Counted from the stretch's first letter, positions 16,747 through 26,060 are shown. The stretch is 64,000 bases of DNA from Bacteroidales bacterium (GCA_011620605.1 WOYW01000016.1:434001-498000), one strand, 5' to 3'. The notes: a model not told the origin generated them from the sequence alone. A program made the numbers and translations.

Positions 16747-17382
16747 TCAGTCTATATCACCTATCATATTATCCAGCAGATCTTCCACGTATTCCCTGCT
16801 TTCATCCCAATCCGCTCTCCAGCCGCCTTCGAATTCCTCATCATCGGATTTGTAGATGGTTTCTCCGTCGCGGTTTTCTATGACATAATAATGATTGACA
16901 TCATCATCGTCGTATTTCGCCACATAATACAAAATGATCTCGGCCTCGTATTCCGTATCCACCAGTTTCCAGAACTTGCTATGGTCTTTAACAAGCATTT
17001 CGCGGGTGTTAATGCAGCCCATGATTTGCCAGCGAGTGTCCCCATACATCAGCGGCACATAAACTTTCGCCCCTTTTTCCAGTAATTTTTCAGGATCACG
17101 GCGGGAAATACGCTGCAGGTATTCGTCGTAGACATCGTGGGCTTGTTTATTGTACTTGTAATAAGTCACCTTACCGTCGTATTCCAGGAATTCCACATCG
17201 CTGACAGGAATGGTCTTCCTCAGACCGTATGAATTTTCGTATTCAATGGCAGTTGAGGTAACATCCAGAACTGTAATGTATTCACCATTCCTACCGATGA
17301 TCTTGAGGTAATCAAAATTGGATTGTGCAGACAATAAGATCGGGGATAGGCATAAAAAGCAGAAAATCAACGTCTTATTCAT
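16747..17382 (-). CDS. Secreted protein of unknown function
   Basis: 211 residues with a clear signal peptide (MNKTLIFCFLCLSPILLSAQ). The mature part is acidic and beta-like: IIGRNGEYITVLDVTSTAI, VSDVEFLEYDGKVTYYKYN, EAEIILYYVAKYDDDDVNHY, then an acidic C-terminus (EEFEGGWRADWDESREYVE). No family recognised. It converges with the SecB-like gene with 9 bp between stops, and has a normal AT content compared with the toxin-antitoxin region. Confidence 0.7.
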   Translation of the reverse strand: MNKTLIFCFLCLSPILLSAQSNFDYLKIIGRNGEYITVLDVTSTAIEYENSYGLRKTIPVSDVEFLEYDGKVTYYKYNKQAHDVYDEYLQRISRRDPEKLLEKGAKVYVPLMYGDTRWQIMGCINTREMLVKDHSKFWKLVDTEYEAEIILYYVAKYDDDDVNHYYVIENRDGETIYKSDDEEFEGGWRADWDESREYVEDLLDNMIGDID

Positions 17383-17456
17383 AATTTGAGGTTTTTAGTT
17401 TGTCGTAAATATACAGAATTTTAAGCAAGGAACTCCCGTTTTTGCTATATTTGTTC

Positions 17457-17871
17457 ATGCTTTTTTCAGAACTCATAAAACAACGCCGGAGTGTACGCAG
17501 TTATAAGAACCAGCCGTTTGGCCGAGGCTACCGTGACACTCGGGTTTAATAAATTTACGCGTGAGGCACCTGTATTGATCGTTGTGATAAGGGAAAGGGC
17601 CAACCTGTTTTCAGCCCTTGGCGGCTGGATGCAACACAAAGAATTCTCGGTCTACGATGTTGGCATAGCAGTAAGTCATTTTTGTCTGCAGGCGGCAGAA
17701 TTGGGTCTGGGAACATGCATCATTGGGTTGTTTGACCAAAAAAAAATCAAGAAACTGCTTCAAATAGAAACTAAAAAGGAAGTTGCCCTTGTCCTGTCAC
17801 TGGGATACACGGATGCCCCCGTACGAGAGAAAAAACGCAAGCCCCTGGAAGAAATAAGCCGCTGGTATTAA
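17457..17871 (+). pseudogene. Nitroreductase remnant with internal deletion
   Basis: The N-terminal FMN-binding start MLFSELIKQRRSVRSYKNQP reads from ATG 17457 but hits a stop after GRGYRDTRV. The rest of a nitroreductase (TREAPVLIVVIRERA, DVGIAVSHFCLQAAELGLGT, VLSLGYTDAP) lies in another frame up to 17871. Compared with ordinary family members, about 40-50 codons including the NSQPW-type segment are missing between them. A -7 box TATATTTG (17446-17453) is 3 nt before the ATG. A shorter in-frame GTG start at 17491 exists, but the product would lack the cofactor-binding start. Confidence 0.75.
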
Positions 17872-17952
17872 ATAAAAATATTTCATCTTTCCGTTTTCGT
17901 CTGCATCGTCCCGAAACCGTCAAACCAAAAGTACCGGGACTGGACGGTATAT

Positions 17953-18738
17953 TTACTGCAGGGCTGTCGGAGAAAATGCGTTTTCCGAAAGGTCCGTACC
18001 CATTTGAAGGCGGTCTACAAACATCTCGGAAACCCTTTTGTTCTGTACATTTTCCATGATCATCCGGTGAGCGAAATACGTCTTTCCGGTCTGTTCTTTA
18101 TAGTCCGTAATGTGTTGGATCCGGTGTAAGTTCCCGGAAAAATCATAGTATTCAACTTTGTGGCACAAATAATTCTGCTGATCAATGTAGCTGACAGTTT
18201 TACTGTACCCGCTCGCCTTTTGGATATCCTTGTTAATACCTGTCGTTTCTATTTTCCAACAGGGCTGGCCATTATATTCTACCGTTCCCAGTATTGAATA
18301 ATTGAAATCCGCCTGATTTGGCTTACTCATGTCGGCATTGGTAAATTCAGACCCCATAAAGCTTTTGCCTTTTTCCGAGCTGATTATACGGCGGACTTTT
18401 TTAAGTGCAGGCATAAAGATCCACATATCATCATCTTTTTCCTGGTGATCATAGATCAGTAATGAGGTCCCTTTTACACCGGCCGGTGCAGTAAAACGTA
18501 TCAAGGTTTTGCTCACATCCCCAAATTTCCCGGAACTCACAGTGATCTGCCGTACCCTTTCATTTCCCTTGCTGTCACGTATAAAAACGGTCATATCCAT
18601 TTCCATTGGCCCGATATCGGTAACATCCGTGGATTTCTTGCTGATCTGGGCTGCTGTTTGTCCGAATACCGGCAACGAACATGACAACAGCATTAAGCTG
18701 GCAGTCAGCAATGACAATTTTATTTTAATTAGTTTCAT
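17953..18738 (-). CDS. Outer-membrane lipoprotein-sorting-like protein (LolA fold)
   Basis: 261 residues, exported (signal MKLIKIKLSLLTASLMLLSC; SLPVFGQ follows). The mature part matches the LolA-like family found in MMPL operons: MEMDMTVFIRDSKGNERVR, IRFTAPAGVKGTSLLIYDH, DDMWIFMPALKKVRRI and KGKSFMGSEFTNADM. It probably carries a lipid or other hydrophobic cargo across the periplasm, delivered by the MMPL transporter gene it overlaps by 14 bp. Confidence 0.88.
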   Translation of the reverse strand: MKLIKIKLSLLTASLMLLSCSLPVFGQTAAQISKKSTDVTDIGPMEMDMTVFIRDSKGNERVRQITVSSGKFGDVSKTLIRFTAPAGVKGTSLLIYDHQEKDDDMWIFMPALKKVRRIISSEKGKSFMGSEFTNADMSKPNQADFNYSILGTVEYNGQPCWKIETTGINKDIQKASGYSKTVSYIDQQNYLCHKVEYYDFSGNLHRIQHITDYKEQTGKTYFAHRMIMENVQNKRVSEMFVDRLQMGTDLSENAFSPTALQ

Positions 18739-21010
18739 ACATAGATATTTTATTGGGTTTATTTAAAAATTTCGGTTTGAATAAGTAACACAAAGCAGGG
18801 ACAAGTACCAGACCGCTAACAAGGCAAAGGATAAGTGATATGATGATCAGAAAAGCAAAAGACTGTATGAGCGGAAAAGCCGACAGGAAAAGGACGGCAA
18901 ATCCCAACATAACAGCACATGCGTTGATAATGATCCCCCTTCCAATCGTCCTAAGGGTGGAGGTGATGCTTCCGGCATAATCATTCCCGGAAGCAAGCTC
19001 CCATTTTATCCTCCAAAGGACATGAATGGTAAAATCCACTCCCAGTCCTATAGAAATTGAGGAAAGCAGGGCGGTTACGATATTCAGCTCAATACCCATC
19101 CAACCCATTAACCCAAATGTGCACAGTACTGCAAAGACCAATGGCAGACTGCCGAGCATTCCTGCATGAATACTTTTAAAAATCAGGCTCAGTAATATGA
19201 GAATGGCCACAAAGGCTGCCAAAAGTGAATAATACTGTCCGCGTTCCACAGATTCACTGATGTCTTTGTCAGTAAGGCTGGTCCCTCCGATCACCGGGGT
19301 CAGTGAATCTTTTTGTGTAAGACTGTGGAGTTTGTCCTGGATTTGTCGTACCTGCGCTAGATTGTCCGCCTTGTACTGGATAGTCATGAGTGTTTTTGTA
19401 TAATCGAAACTTACATACTGTTCCAGATCTGCCGGATCACCACTCATTGAATAAAGTTCCAGGTATTGGGCGATCGCCTGCCGGGAATCGGGAATGGCGT
19501 TATAACCTGACTCTGTGGAATCGTTCAGTGCTTTACTGATTTTCTTAACTATAGTCGCAAGAGAAGTCACTGTTCCCACGTTCGGCAACATTTTCAGTTC
19601 CTGCTCATACCTGTCCAGGCAATTTAACAATACAGGATCTGTCACATCCCCGTCAAACATTACATAGATCACTTTACTTCCCCCAAAATGGGAGTCTGTT
19701 ATGTTTATTGCTTTATTGAAATCATGTTTTTCAGGCAAGACTTTATTTGAATCGGGTGCTATTTTCAGAAAGAACAATCCGGCCGAACTCAGTCCCAGAA
19801 AAAGTATAAAAACAATGATGACCAACCCCGGCTTTTTAGTGATCCAACGGGCAACATGGGTCACCATTGCAGTAATAAACCCATTTGTACCGTTTGATAA
19901 TGCTTTACGGGCATTGCCTTTTTTCAACAACGACATTACAGCCGGGATGAACAACAAACTGATAAGCAGGGCAAAGGTTATCCCAATTGCAGTTACCACA
20001 CCCATTTGTCGGGCGGGGATCAGCAGATGTGCTACCAGACCCAGTACTCCTACAATAGTAGTAAGCCCGCATAAGGCCACCGGCTTTATGAGATAATTCG
20101 TTGTTTTTTTGACAAGGGCGTTAACACTCAGATCCGGTTCGGCTGCATTGAGGTCCTGGTAACGTGCAATGAAATATACCCCGTAATTATTGGCTATGGC
20201 GATCATCATTATGGGGATAAGCACACCAATTAAACTAAGTTCCCACCCGAAAACCGGGATCAGTGCCAGACATATTACAATGGAAAAAAGCACTGCCGAG
20301 AATGGAAGAAGCACACTTCTGATCTCCCGGAACGTAACAAACAGAAAAATGAACATAACCAACAAACCTATAGGTAGCAGTACCATAATATCATGCCCGA
20401 TCTTTTGATTGGATTCATCCCTTAGGTAAGGGGCTCCTGTAACATACACTTTTTCTTGGCCGGGAAATTTTGCCAACGTCGAATTGACAATTTCCATAAG
20501 CTGATCGTCAGGGATGGCTTTGTTTGAACTTAGCATGATAAGTGTATACCTGAAGTCGTCCGATACCACCACTTTATAAGCCATATCATTCCCTTTGAGA
20601 GCAGTACGCAACTCTTCCCGTTCCGAATCGTTTTGAGGGAGCTGCCCCAGCGCAGGGTCAACCACCATGCTTCCATCTTCGGAACGAATGTTTTTTGCCT
20701 GACATATTGAATAAACCCTTCCAAAATCGGGCATCTTAGCAAAGGCTTCACTTATCTCGCAGACCCTTTTGAGTGTTTTGTTATCCAGCACGTCCCGAAT
20801 CTCAAGGACAATCAGGATCATTTCATCATTCCCGAATACTTCACTTATGATCCGGTTGTTTTGTTTTGACGGCATGGAATCGGGTATGTACGATTCCAGA
20901 TCCGGGTTTATTCGGATCTGAAGAAGGGGAATAAGACTTGCGACAACCAGTAATACTGTTGTTATGATGATCCACCATCTGTATTTGATCACGAACAGGC
21001 CTTTTTTCAT
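18725..21010 (-). CDS. MMPL/RND superfamily transporter
   Basis: 761 residues with two sets of six membrane helices, each set after a periplasmic loop. First helix around WWIIITTVLLVVASLIPLL, first loop with NPDLESYIPDS, a central repeat starting near KKPGLVIIVFILFLGL, and the second loop with GGSKVIYVMFDGDV. MMPL-type RND proteins export lipids across the inner membrane using the proton gradient. The block SISIGLGVDFTIHVLWRIK is characteristic. It follows the outer-membrane gene by 3 bp and overlaps the LolA-like gene. Confidence 0.9.
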   Translation of the reverse strand: MKKGLFVIKYRWWIIITTVLLVVASLIPLLQIRINPDLESYIPDSMPSKQNNRIISEVFGNDEMILIVLEIRDVLDNKTLKRVCEISEAFAKMPDFGRVYSICQAKNIRSEDGSMVVDPALGQLPQNDSEREELRTALKGNDMAYKVVVSDDFRYTLIMLSSNKAIPDDQLMEIVNSTLAKFPGQEKVYVTGAPYLRDESNQKIGHDIMVLLPIGLLVMFIFLFVTFREIRSVLLPFSAVLFSIVICLALIPVFGWELSLIGVLIPIMMIAIANNYGVYFIARYQDLNAAEPDLSVNALVKKTTNYLIKPVALCGLTTIVGVLGLVAHLLIPARQMGVVTAIGITFALLISLLFIPAVMSLLKKGNARKALSNGTNGFITAMVTHVARWITKKPGLVIIVFILFLGLSSAGLFFLKIAPDSNKVLPEKHDFNKAINITDSHFGGSKVIYVMFDGDVTDPVLLNCLDRYEQELKMLPNVGTVTSLATIVKKISKALNDSTESGYNAIPDSRQAIAQYLELYSMSGDPADLEQYVSFDYTKTLMTIQYKADNLAQVRQIQDKLHSLTQKDSLTPVIGGTSLTDKDISESVERGQYYSLLAAFVAILILLSLIFKSIHAGMLGSLPLVFAVLCTFGLMGWMGIELNIVTALLSSISIGLGVDFTIHVLWRIKWELASGNDYAGSITSTLRTIGRGIIINACAVMLGFAVLFLSAFPLIQSFAFLIIISLILCLVSGLVLVPALCYLFKPKFLNKPNKISMYETN

Positions 21011-21013
21011 AGA

Positions 21014-22327
21014 TCAAAAACTTACTTTTAGTTCAAGAAATGCCCCGTTCAATACGGTTGCCGAATAACCGAACAGAGTTCGGGAACCTCCTTTCATATA
21101 ATTCGCGCCAATACAGGCAGACAGGGCATCTGAAATTTTCCAGGTCAAACGGGGTCTCAACAACCATTCATTTGATGTGAAATTGTAATAAGCAGTAAAT
21201 TCCGCGTTAAGCACATCATAAGCAAATGATCTGGTTACAGTAAAAGAAACCGCGTGATTGGTCTTTTCCTGCTGATGAAAAACCTTACGGTTGAACGATC
21301 TGTTTTCAAACGTTATCATTTCATTTGTATACTGAACAATGGCCCCCGGATCGGGACTTTCCCCAGGAACCGGAATGATAAGTGGTTTGAAATCAAGGGT
21401 GTATTTTCCAATATATTGTGCTATAAGTGTAAACCCGCCAACATTGGTTTCCAGTCCGCCCACATAACTGAGGTCCGGATTTGGGATATACATTTCATTA
21501 TCCGGATTATCTGTAATATTATAAGCCGCCTCGGCCCTGATGATCCAATTCCCTGCAGGCAGGGCCAGATCGGCGCCCCATGTGGTTTTACGATAGACTG
21601 CGGCAGCATTGGTTACCATGGGCTGACCGGAAGACCAATCAATTGAAGTCACGTTGAACCCATGATAAGGATCATACCCACGGAACCATGACACGGAACC
21701 TCCTGCCGCAGGAAAATCAAGATTCACCCGTACTGCAACAGTTCCGTTTGCCAGAATTCGTTGCGGAATCACCTTTTTGCCAAACCGGACATGATCACCC
21801 ATGTCAAACAGATCAAACCGGTATTCGGACATTTTGTAAAACGGGATCCCGATCACTTCAATGTTTATTCCCGGAACAGGAAGGTAATTCAGTTTCAACA
21901 TAAAATTGGAAAGCCTTTGATCAGCAGGATCCGAGGAAAGGAAAAAATAATCATCGGGCGTGATATTATTGGTTGGATTGAATCCATCCGACCGGCCCCA
22001 ATTTACTATCTGGTTGCCCAGTAAAACATGGAGCTTTTCCTCTTTGTATCCTGCATAAAGCTCTTTGATCTGAAAGGCCAGCTCATTCTCATTAAAGAAA
22101 ATTCCCGTTCTGAACCTGATATCAGATACAAACAGGGCCTTCCCCCTGGTCAGGGAAGTCTGGAGAGAGAATTCGGCAAAAGCCGAGGCCAGGTCGTAGA
22201 CCGTCCCTCCTCCGAACACTGATCCTCTTCCGTAGCCGTTAATGTTGATCTGCGCACCATCCTTTATCTGAGCAAAAACATTTGTACAGGCCAAAATCAC
22301 GGTAAGAAATATGACAACTCGTTTCAT
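21014..22327 (-). CDS. Outer-membrane beta-barrel protein, DUF1302-like
   Basis: 437 residues with a signal peptide (MKRVVIFLTVILACTNVFAQ) and alternating hydrophobic strands up to a C-terminal Phe (GAFLELKVSF). Segments such as LHVLLGNQIVNWGRSDGFNP and TNNITPDDYFFLSSDPADQR recall DUF1302 proteins of export operons. With the MMPL pump and LolA-like carrier it would form an envelope-spanning route. No TonB-dependent plug is visible. Confidence 0.75.
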   Translation of the reverse strand: MKRVVIFLTVILACTNVFAQIKDGAQININGYGRGSVFGGGTVYDLASAFAEFSLQTSLTRGKALFVSDIRFRTGIFFNENELAFQIKELYAGYKEEKLHVLLGNQIVNWGRSDGFNPTNNITPDDYFFLSSDPADQRLSNFMLKLNYLPVPGINIEVIGIPFYKMSEYRFDLFDMGDHVRFGKKVIPQRILANGTVAVRVNLDFPAAGGSVSWFRGYDPYHGFNVTSIDWSSGQPMVTNAAAVYRKTTWGADLALPAGNWIIRAEAAYNITDNPDNEMYIPNPDLSYVGGLETNVGGFTLIAQYIGKYTLDFKPLIIPVPGESPDPGAIVQYTNEMITFENRSFNRKVFHQQEKTNHAVSFTVTRSFAYDVLNAEFTAYYNFTSNEWLLRPRLTWKISDALSACIGANYMKGGSRTLFGYSATVLNGAFLELKVSF

Positions 22328-22371
22328 CCTTTCTTGTTTTATACAAAGAAAGAGATAACGAAAACTTATTC

Positions 22372-22428
22372 AGTCCGCAGTTTAAAAGAAGGACAACATC
22401 AACCGGTATACATTGTAAAAGGCGGACT
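22372..22428. promoter_or_regulatory. Inverted repeat between AraC gene and export operon
   Basis: AGTCCGC (22372-22378) and GCGGACT (22422-22428) are exact inverted copies, 43 bp apart, in the gap before the outer-membrane gene start. They could be an AraC-type operator or a long hairpin; the sequence does not tell which. Confidence 0.35.
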
Positions 22429-22436
22429 AAGGACTA

Positions 22437-23525
22437 TCAGACAGAAGAGAGACTGTCCCTGTATTCTACCGGAGTTTTACCAACTGTTTCTTTGAAGACC
22501 TTATAAAAAGAGGATTTGTTTGAAAACCCGCATTCGTAACCAATAGCTTCTATAGAATAGATGTTACCGGGATCTGCGAGCATTTTTTTTACGGCTTCCA
22601 CGCGGTATGAATTGACAAGGTGGAAGAAACTCTTTCCAAGTCCAATATTCAGGACTTCTGTAAGCTGATGTTTGGGGACGTTCAGATCCGATGAAAGGAT
22701 CTCCATACTCAGATTGGGGTTGAGGTATTCTTTATGCTTGTCAAAATAGTCAAGCACTTTTTCCCCGATGTCTTTTCTGTCCCGGTCGCTTAACAAAGGG
22801 TTTTTATATTGTCTGCTCTTTTTTGTTATAAGCAATTGTTCCGGGATGTTTTTTTGCAATAACCCGTAAAAACTTAACATATAAACCAAAACCAACAATG
22901 ACGAGTAATTTAATATATGAGGCGCCATTGAATGATACCCTTTGATAATAAGGAAATATGACAGAATAAACTCCAGAATGCAATAGACCACATAAAATAT
23001 GGTAACAGACATAAGCCATTTAATGTTTTCGTTCCTTTGAATATTTGAGGTCTCATTAAGAAGATTTGTTCGGTATTTGTGAATCAAGGTAATGCTCAAC
23101 ATACTGTAAATCAGCCATGAAACAAGGTTTATCAGAGCAAAAGACAACCTGAATAGGTAATTGTCATTGTAAACAAGATAATCTCCCAGGGAAAGCGGTT
23201 CTTGAATTATATATGCCAGGATCTCAAATATAACGAATGGTACAAGGTGAAAAAGCTGAACATATTTCAGGCGGAATCCTGCCGCTGTAAGTGATCTGAC
23301 ATACAAATACAATGCAGCATTGAACAATAAATGTGAACCTGATAATAAAGGTCTTTGAAATACCTGATAGTCTATGCCGCATGTTAAAAATTCGAGAGAC
23401 AACAACATCATCCACGCCGATAAAACTTTATCAGATACTGTACGCTCTTTTTTTGCGAACATAAGTATTGCAGCAAAAAGTGCCTGACAAAAACCTATCC
23501 AGACAAGGACATTCATATATTCCAT
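22437..23525 (-). CDS. Membrane-anchored AraC-type regulator
   Basis: About 362 residues starting at MEYMNVLVWIGFCQALFAA. The N-terminal 240 residues hold roughly seven membrane helices; a C-terminal AraC DNA-binding domain follows (LSMEILSSDLNVPKHQLTEV, then IGYECGFSNKSSFYKVFKE and VGKTPVEYR). Such proteins sense signals in the membrane and bind DNA directly. ATG 23525 is preferred over one nine codons upstream, because a -7 box TAATTTTG ends 5 nt before it. It lies directly upstream of the export operon on the same strand and likely controls it. Confidence 0.88.
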   Translation of the reverse strand: MEYMNVLVWIGFCQALFAAILMFAKKERTVSDKVLSAWMMLLSLEFLTCGIDYQVFQRPLLSGSHLLFNAALYLYVRSLTAAGFRLKYVQLFHLVPFVIFEILAYIIQEPLSLGDYLVYNDNYLFRLSFALINLVSWLIYSMLSITLIHKYRTNLLNETSNIQRNENIKWLMSVTIFYVVYCILEFILSYFLIIKGYHSMAPHILNYSSLLVLVYMLSFYGLLQKNIPEQLLITKKSRQYKNPLLSDRDRKDIGEKVLDYFDKHKEYLNPNLSMEILSSDLNVPKHQLTEVLNIGLGKSFFHLVNSYRVEAVKKMLADPGNIYSIEAIGYECGFSNKSSFYKVFKETVGKTPVEYRDSLSSV

Positions 23526-23530
23526 AAAAA

Positions 23531-23538
23531 CAAAATTA
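23531..23538 (-). promoter_or_regulatory. -7 box of the AraC regulator gene
   Basis: Minus-strand TAATTTTG fits TAnnTTTG and lies 5 nt before ATG 23525. This argues for the shorter start and a nearly leaderless mRNA. Confidence 0.5.
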
Positions 23539-23628
23539 CTAAATTTCGGCATGAATCGTATATTTGTAATAACCTTAAGATGAATTACTCCGGAAACGGA
23601 ATTGATGTTTTATTTAAATGAAAAGTAA

Positions 23629-24189
23629 ATGAGATCCAGAGAACATTACCTGACCCTGCTGAAAAGTCACATAAAAAACCCCAAAATGATCGCCCACAGC
23701 CTGGCTTCCGAGGCAGTCATGAAGGCCCTTGCCTGCAGGTTTGGGGAAAATGAAGATGTGTGGGGTCTGGCAGGGCTGTTGCACGATATTGACGTGGAGA
23801 TAACCGGGGCCGATCCGTTACGACACGGGCCCGAAGGAGCCACTATGCTACAGCAGGAAGACCTGCCCGCAGAGGTGTTGGATGCCATCGCCATGCACAA
23901 CGAAAAGGCTACGGGAGAAAAGAAACGCACCACGCTGTTCCAGCATGCCCTGGCTGCAGGTGAAACCATAACCGGGTTGATATTTGCCGTTGCACTTGTT
24001 TATCCCGATAAAAAGATCTCCAGTGTGAAGACAAAGTCGGTAACCAAGCGCATGAAAGAAAAAATATTCGCAGCTTCCGTCAACCGGGAAGCCATCTTGG
24101 AATGCGATGCCATAGGGATTCCGCTCAATGAGTTTGCACAGCTTGCCCTGGATGCCCTCTCCCCCATAGAGGAAGAACTGGGTTTTTAA
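23629..24189 (+). CDS. HD-domain hydrolase (HDIG-type)
   Basis: 186 residues. The metal-binding HD pair is in WGLAGLLHDIDVEITG, with a first His in MIAHSLASEAVM and a later His in AMHNEKATG. HDIG-type proteins hydrolyse phosphate esters of nucleotides or related metabolites; substrate not known. A -7 box TATATTTG occurs about 60 nt upstream. The stop precedes a 485-bp stretch that contains transposase remnants. Confidence 0.85.
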   Translation: MRSREHYLTLLKSHIKNPKMIAHSLASEAVMKALACRFGENEDVWGLAGLLHDIDVEITGADPLRHGPEGATMLQQEDLPAEVLDAIAMHNEKATGEKKRTTLFQHALAAGETITGLIFAVALVYPDKKISSVKTKSVTKRMKEKIFAASVNREAILECDAIGIPLNEFAQLALDALSPIEEELGF

Positions 24190-24281
24190 TATATCAGAAG
24201 TGTCAGCAGCAAGATCCCGAAAACCGGCCGGATCCGCGAACGCCGGGAAGTTGTATTGTCATAAGACACCGTTTCAAGGGA

Positions 24282-24320
24282 CCCGGCAACTCTTAATAAT
24301 AGATTGGGCATATGCGTTGT
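24282..24320 (-). mobile_element. Transposase remnant, copy 1 of a direct repeat
   Basis: The minus strand reads CPIYY-stop-ELPG. This matches the PIYYKELPGNMPDART of the second copy at 26971-27012; the two share about 37 nearly identical bases with one-base indels. Sequence around it is non-coding. Confidence 0.5.
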
Positions 24321-24482
24321 CAGCGAGTACACCACAACCTCGTCTATTGTGTATGGCTTGGTTGATGCGTATCGGTGTCCTCCGTGTGGACTATCATCTT
24401 GTATTGCGTGGAGGCGCTGACTGGTCTGCCGGTTCTCATTGCACTTTTATTAATGGATAAAAATTAATAGGGATATAAGCAA

Positions 24483-24563
24483 GAGCTTTTCATTGTTGAT
24501 TCTACCACGATCCAATTTTTTAACAGCCTGATATTTAAAGGCGTTGGGGGTGACCCCAAAGGG
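24483..24563 (+). mobile_element. IS4-type transposase remnant
   Basis: The plus frame reads ELFIVDSTTIQFFNSLIFKG then VGGDPKG. The DST motif with the KGVG segment resembles the first catalytic block of IS4-type transposases in Bacteroidales. No start, no later Asp or Glu block and no terminal inverted repeats were found; the element is dead. The rest of 24190-24674 holds no gene that I can support. Confidence 0.55.
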
Positions 24564-24674
24564 CTTTGCCTTTTGTACCCACAAGGGCAAATAATTTTTT
24601 GCTTTTTCAAAGCTAGACACAGGTCGTAGAACTGCGCCAGCGGGTGATTCTCAGGCCAGTAACCGGCCCAAATC

Positions 24675-25634
24675 TCAAAAGTTTTTATTCAACCATTTAA
24701 CAATTTCTTCCCAACTTTCAACAGGGATCTGAGCATGGGTAGTGTTTTTCATGACTAAAAATTCCTTCTTGTTGCCATGAATAACATTATAGAACTCTTT
24801 CACTTTATCCGCAGCAAATAATTCATCTTTATCACCAATACCTACCAACACTGGAATATTCAGGTTTATTGGAAGCCTGAGTTGTTTCACGTCCAGCATT
24901 GTCACAAAACGAAGCGTATACCTATAATTGTACAAGGGATCTTTCGACACAATCATGCCGTCTCTATTATATTCAATAACTTGATAAGACGGACGGAAAA
25001 TTGAACTTGAAAGAATTTTAGCTTTTTGAAAAAATGTTGGCGGTTTTGCCTGACTTTTCTTGCTTTCATAAGCCCCGGAGAGTAATATTAATCCTGAAAT
25101 ATCATTTGGAACTGCATTGGTTGCACATATCGCAGAAGCAACTCCCAAGCTATGTCCCAAAAAAATCACTTTTGAATACCCTAACCCTTTAATAAATTTT
25201 ACTGACTCGGCTAAATCAGCAATCCATCTTTCTTTATTTGGGCTATCACCCCGGTTTCCGTCCGATAAGCCATGTCCTCTGTAATCCAAACCAAATGTCG
25301 TATATCCACCTGCCGATATTATTTTACCGACCATATTATAGGCTCCACTGTGTGCAGTAAAACCATGAAAGATCAAAACAGCAATATCTTTTTTTGATGG
25401 TATAATAGTGTCAGCGTTCCATTTCCGCAAAAAAAGAATTTGTCCATCTGTTGTAGTAAACTGATTATGTGCTCCTTTGAAGTTATGTCTCAAATCAGCA
25501 GCTTCTTCAGGCGAAATCCCGACATGATTTGTCTTTGATTTATTTGGTAAAAACGCCAATATCAACCCACAAATAAATATTACTACAAACAAGAAAATAA
25601 TAGTGTGCAGGACTTTTTTAAATATTTTCTTCAT
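24675..25634 (-). CDS. Alpha/beta hydrolase, lysophospholipase-like
   Basis: 319 residues with an N-terminal membrane anchor (TIIFLFVVIFICGLILAFL). The hydrolase core shows LIFHGFTAHSGAYN, GLDYRGHGLSDGN, the nucleophile elbow FLGHSLGVASA, an acid near VGIGDKDELFAADK and a His in NTTHAQIP. It would hydrolyse esters, perhaps monoacylglycerol or lysophospholipids, at the membrane surface. It lies in an AT-rich stretch between two transposase remnants and may be acquired. No neighbour supports a more specific role. Confidence 0.85.
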   Translation of the reverse strand: MKKIFKKVLHTIIFLFVVIFICGLILAFLPNKSKTNHVGISPEEAADLRHNFKGAHNQFTTTDGQILFLRKWNADTIIPSKKDIAVLIFHGFTAHSGAYNMVGKIISAGGYTTFGLDYRGHGLSDGNRGDSPNKERWIADLAESVKFIKGLGYSKVIFLGHSLGVASAICATNAVPNDISGLILLSGAYESKKSQAKPPTFFQKAKILSSSIFRPSYQVIEYNRDGMIVSKDPLYNYRYTLRFVTMLDVKQLRLPINLNIPVLVGIGDKDELFAADKVKEFYNVIHGNKKEFLVMKNTTHAQIPVESWEEIVKWLNKNF

Positions 25635-25659
25635 ATCAATGCTTTTAGTTTAACTGCTT

Positions 25660-26060
25660 ATCCCTTTTGGTCAAGTTGATTTTGTAATGTCATTATATGT
25701 AACAGGAGCTGTATCTGCAGCTTGTTGAATTAAGCGATAAAAGGACTTTCCCCATATAATATAACAAGAATGATCTCCGGAGTTAGCAATAGTGTTAAGT
25801 GTCTTATTTCAAAACACTCCACTTGAATTACGGTTGAACTTTTGGGCTTTCCCAATCCACTGCTCGGTTGCCCTCTCTTATGAGCCTTATATCAGATTTC
25901 TGAGCGTCAGAAGTTCAGACTTACTAATGGCTTCTTTCAGATTTGCAGTCGCCTTGGGCGCCATTGCCAATCGTTTTTCCTATCAACCCGGCACATGCAG
26001 GAACTTGCATCATGACTGTTTAATACCATGCCCAACGTACAAAAAATTCGCAGGTCATTG
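25660..26060. other. Long intergenic region with a dispersed-repeat-like segment
   Basis: No gene was found here. From about 25840 to 26045 the plus strand (GGCTTTCCCAATCCACTGC, AATGGCTTCTTTCAGATTTG, CATGCCCAACGTAC) resembles a repeat I recall near accessory genes in Bacteroidota and other genomes. There is no open frame of note, and recall alone is weak support. Confidence 0.3.

Noticed and set aside
24200-24460. An 86-residue frame after the HD-domain gene
   Set aside because: It runs through the transposase remnant on the wrong strand and has no protein-like pattern.
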